DNA of 64,000 nucleotides from Ligula intestinalis (lineage: Eukaryota; Platyhelminthes; Cestoda; Diphyllobothriidea; Diphyllobothriidae). Shown piece by piece: positions 63,595 to 64,000 of the stretch. The stretch lies in the NCBI GenBank assembly GCA_036362985.1, contig JAYGXS010000005.1, positions 2,376,030-2,440,029 on the forward strand. The letters run 5' to 3'. Position 1 is the first letter of the stretch, and each line of letters opens with the position of its first letter. Under the pieces are notes generated by a model, which was not told where the DNA came from, made no database searches, and worked only from the letters and a program-made list of their open reading frames with translations. A program made the translations under genes and the position numbers.

Positions 63595-64000
63595 TATACC
63601 AGCAACAACATTTTTAACGTCTGCTGTCCTCTTGACACTGTCATGGTTAGACCTGACCGAATATCTTCTCCCCACCTAAAATCTTTGAGACGTCAAAAGG
63701 AATTGTTCTATAAACTAGGTCTACGAGATAGACTAAAAGATCTGAACGTCCAGATAAAGCGTGAGATTTTCAGGCTGAATGACCGTTTTTTTAGTCAGCT
63801 TTTTACTTCTTCTACATCTTCCGCTCCTCTCACTTCCTCCGAAATATGGAAGAGTGTCAAACGTCTCACTGGTCAATGCAATACACTGGCACATGTTGAT
63901 GCTGACCTAGACAGCTTAAACTCAAACTTCATCCACACTCTCACCGACTCCTATCTCCCGACAAATGATATTTCCTTACCACCAAGTGATTTCTCTCCAG
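63595..64000 (+). mobile_element. Non-LTR retrotransposon ORF2, runs off the window
   Basis: An open frame from about 63595 (ATG at 63643) to the end encodes MVRPDRISSPHLKSLRRQKE, EIWKSVKRLTGQCN and LDSLNSNFIHTLTDSYLP. This is the linker between endonuclease and RT of LINE ORF2 proteins. There is no stop in the 400 bases seen, so this may be the best-preserved LINE in the window. The RT would lie beyond 64000. Confidence 0.6.

Noticed and set aside
1..64000. CRISPR arrays, operons or bacterial-type regulation
   Set aside because: The window is clearly eukaryotic: introns, splice signals and retroelements throughout; no regularly spaced short repeats with unique spacers were seen.

Overview
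This is a eukaryotic window, most likely from a flatworm and probably a tapeworm. The grounds are compact conserved exons split by a 47-bp intron and many multi-kilobase introns, and intergenic DNA packed with Penelope-like (GIY-YIG), RTE and CR1-type retroelements. There is also an LTR element whose primer-binding site matches tRNA-Trp as in CsRn1 of liver flukes. The organism is an inference; no species is claimed.

Host genes, all on the + strand. (1) 2574-22723: a complete ten-exon gene for the mRNA-decapping enzyme DCP2 (about 470 aa) with a perfect Nudix box split over exons 4 and 5. It can be assembled by hand because every exon junction keeps phase. (2) 28865-46040: a five-exon gene for a 650-aa type I membrane protein with a signal peptide, a WxxW Cys-rich start, thrombospondin type 1 modules, Ig-like modules, one membrane helix and a short tail. 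I do not recognise an orthologue. (3) About 60.4-64 kb: a GC/CpG-rich block followed by a possible first coding exon and a WD40-like exon of a gene that would continue beyond the window.

Mobile DNA, in order: 4.8-6.0 kb RTE; 8-9 kb and 12-17.2 kb CR1-type LINE pieces in DCP2 introns; 17.9-22.5 kb dispersed repeats and a 583-bp terminal-inverted-repeat element; 23.3-24.9 kb LINEs; 25.3-28.3 kb a repeat with an inverted copy; 29.44-30.98 kb a compact LTR element (TRIM) inside the first intron of the membrane-protein gene; 31-44.4 kb Penelope-like elements (PLEs), CR1 and tRNA-bearing repeats in later introns; 46.9-59 kb further PLE, RTE and tRNA-bearing repeats and two large foldbacks; 63.6 kb to the end a LINE ORF that runs off the edge.

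The most interesting layer is non-coding. Many PLE ends carry hammerhead-ribozyme-like cores (CUGANGA, stem II, GAAA, NUC) in at least two sequence classes, often as inverted pairs around PLE coding scraps. Other points of note are the TRIM, a perfect 27-bp-arm hairpin, a 30-bp snap-back scar at a PLE break, tRNA-bearing repeats and the unassigned membrane protein. All coding calls were made by reading translated exons and splice signals by eye; no searches were run.
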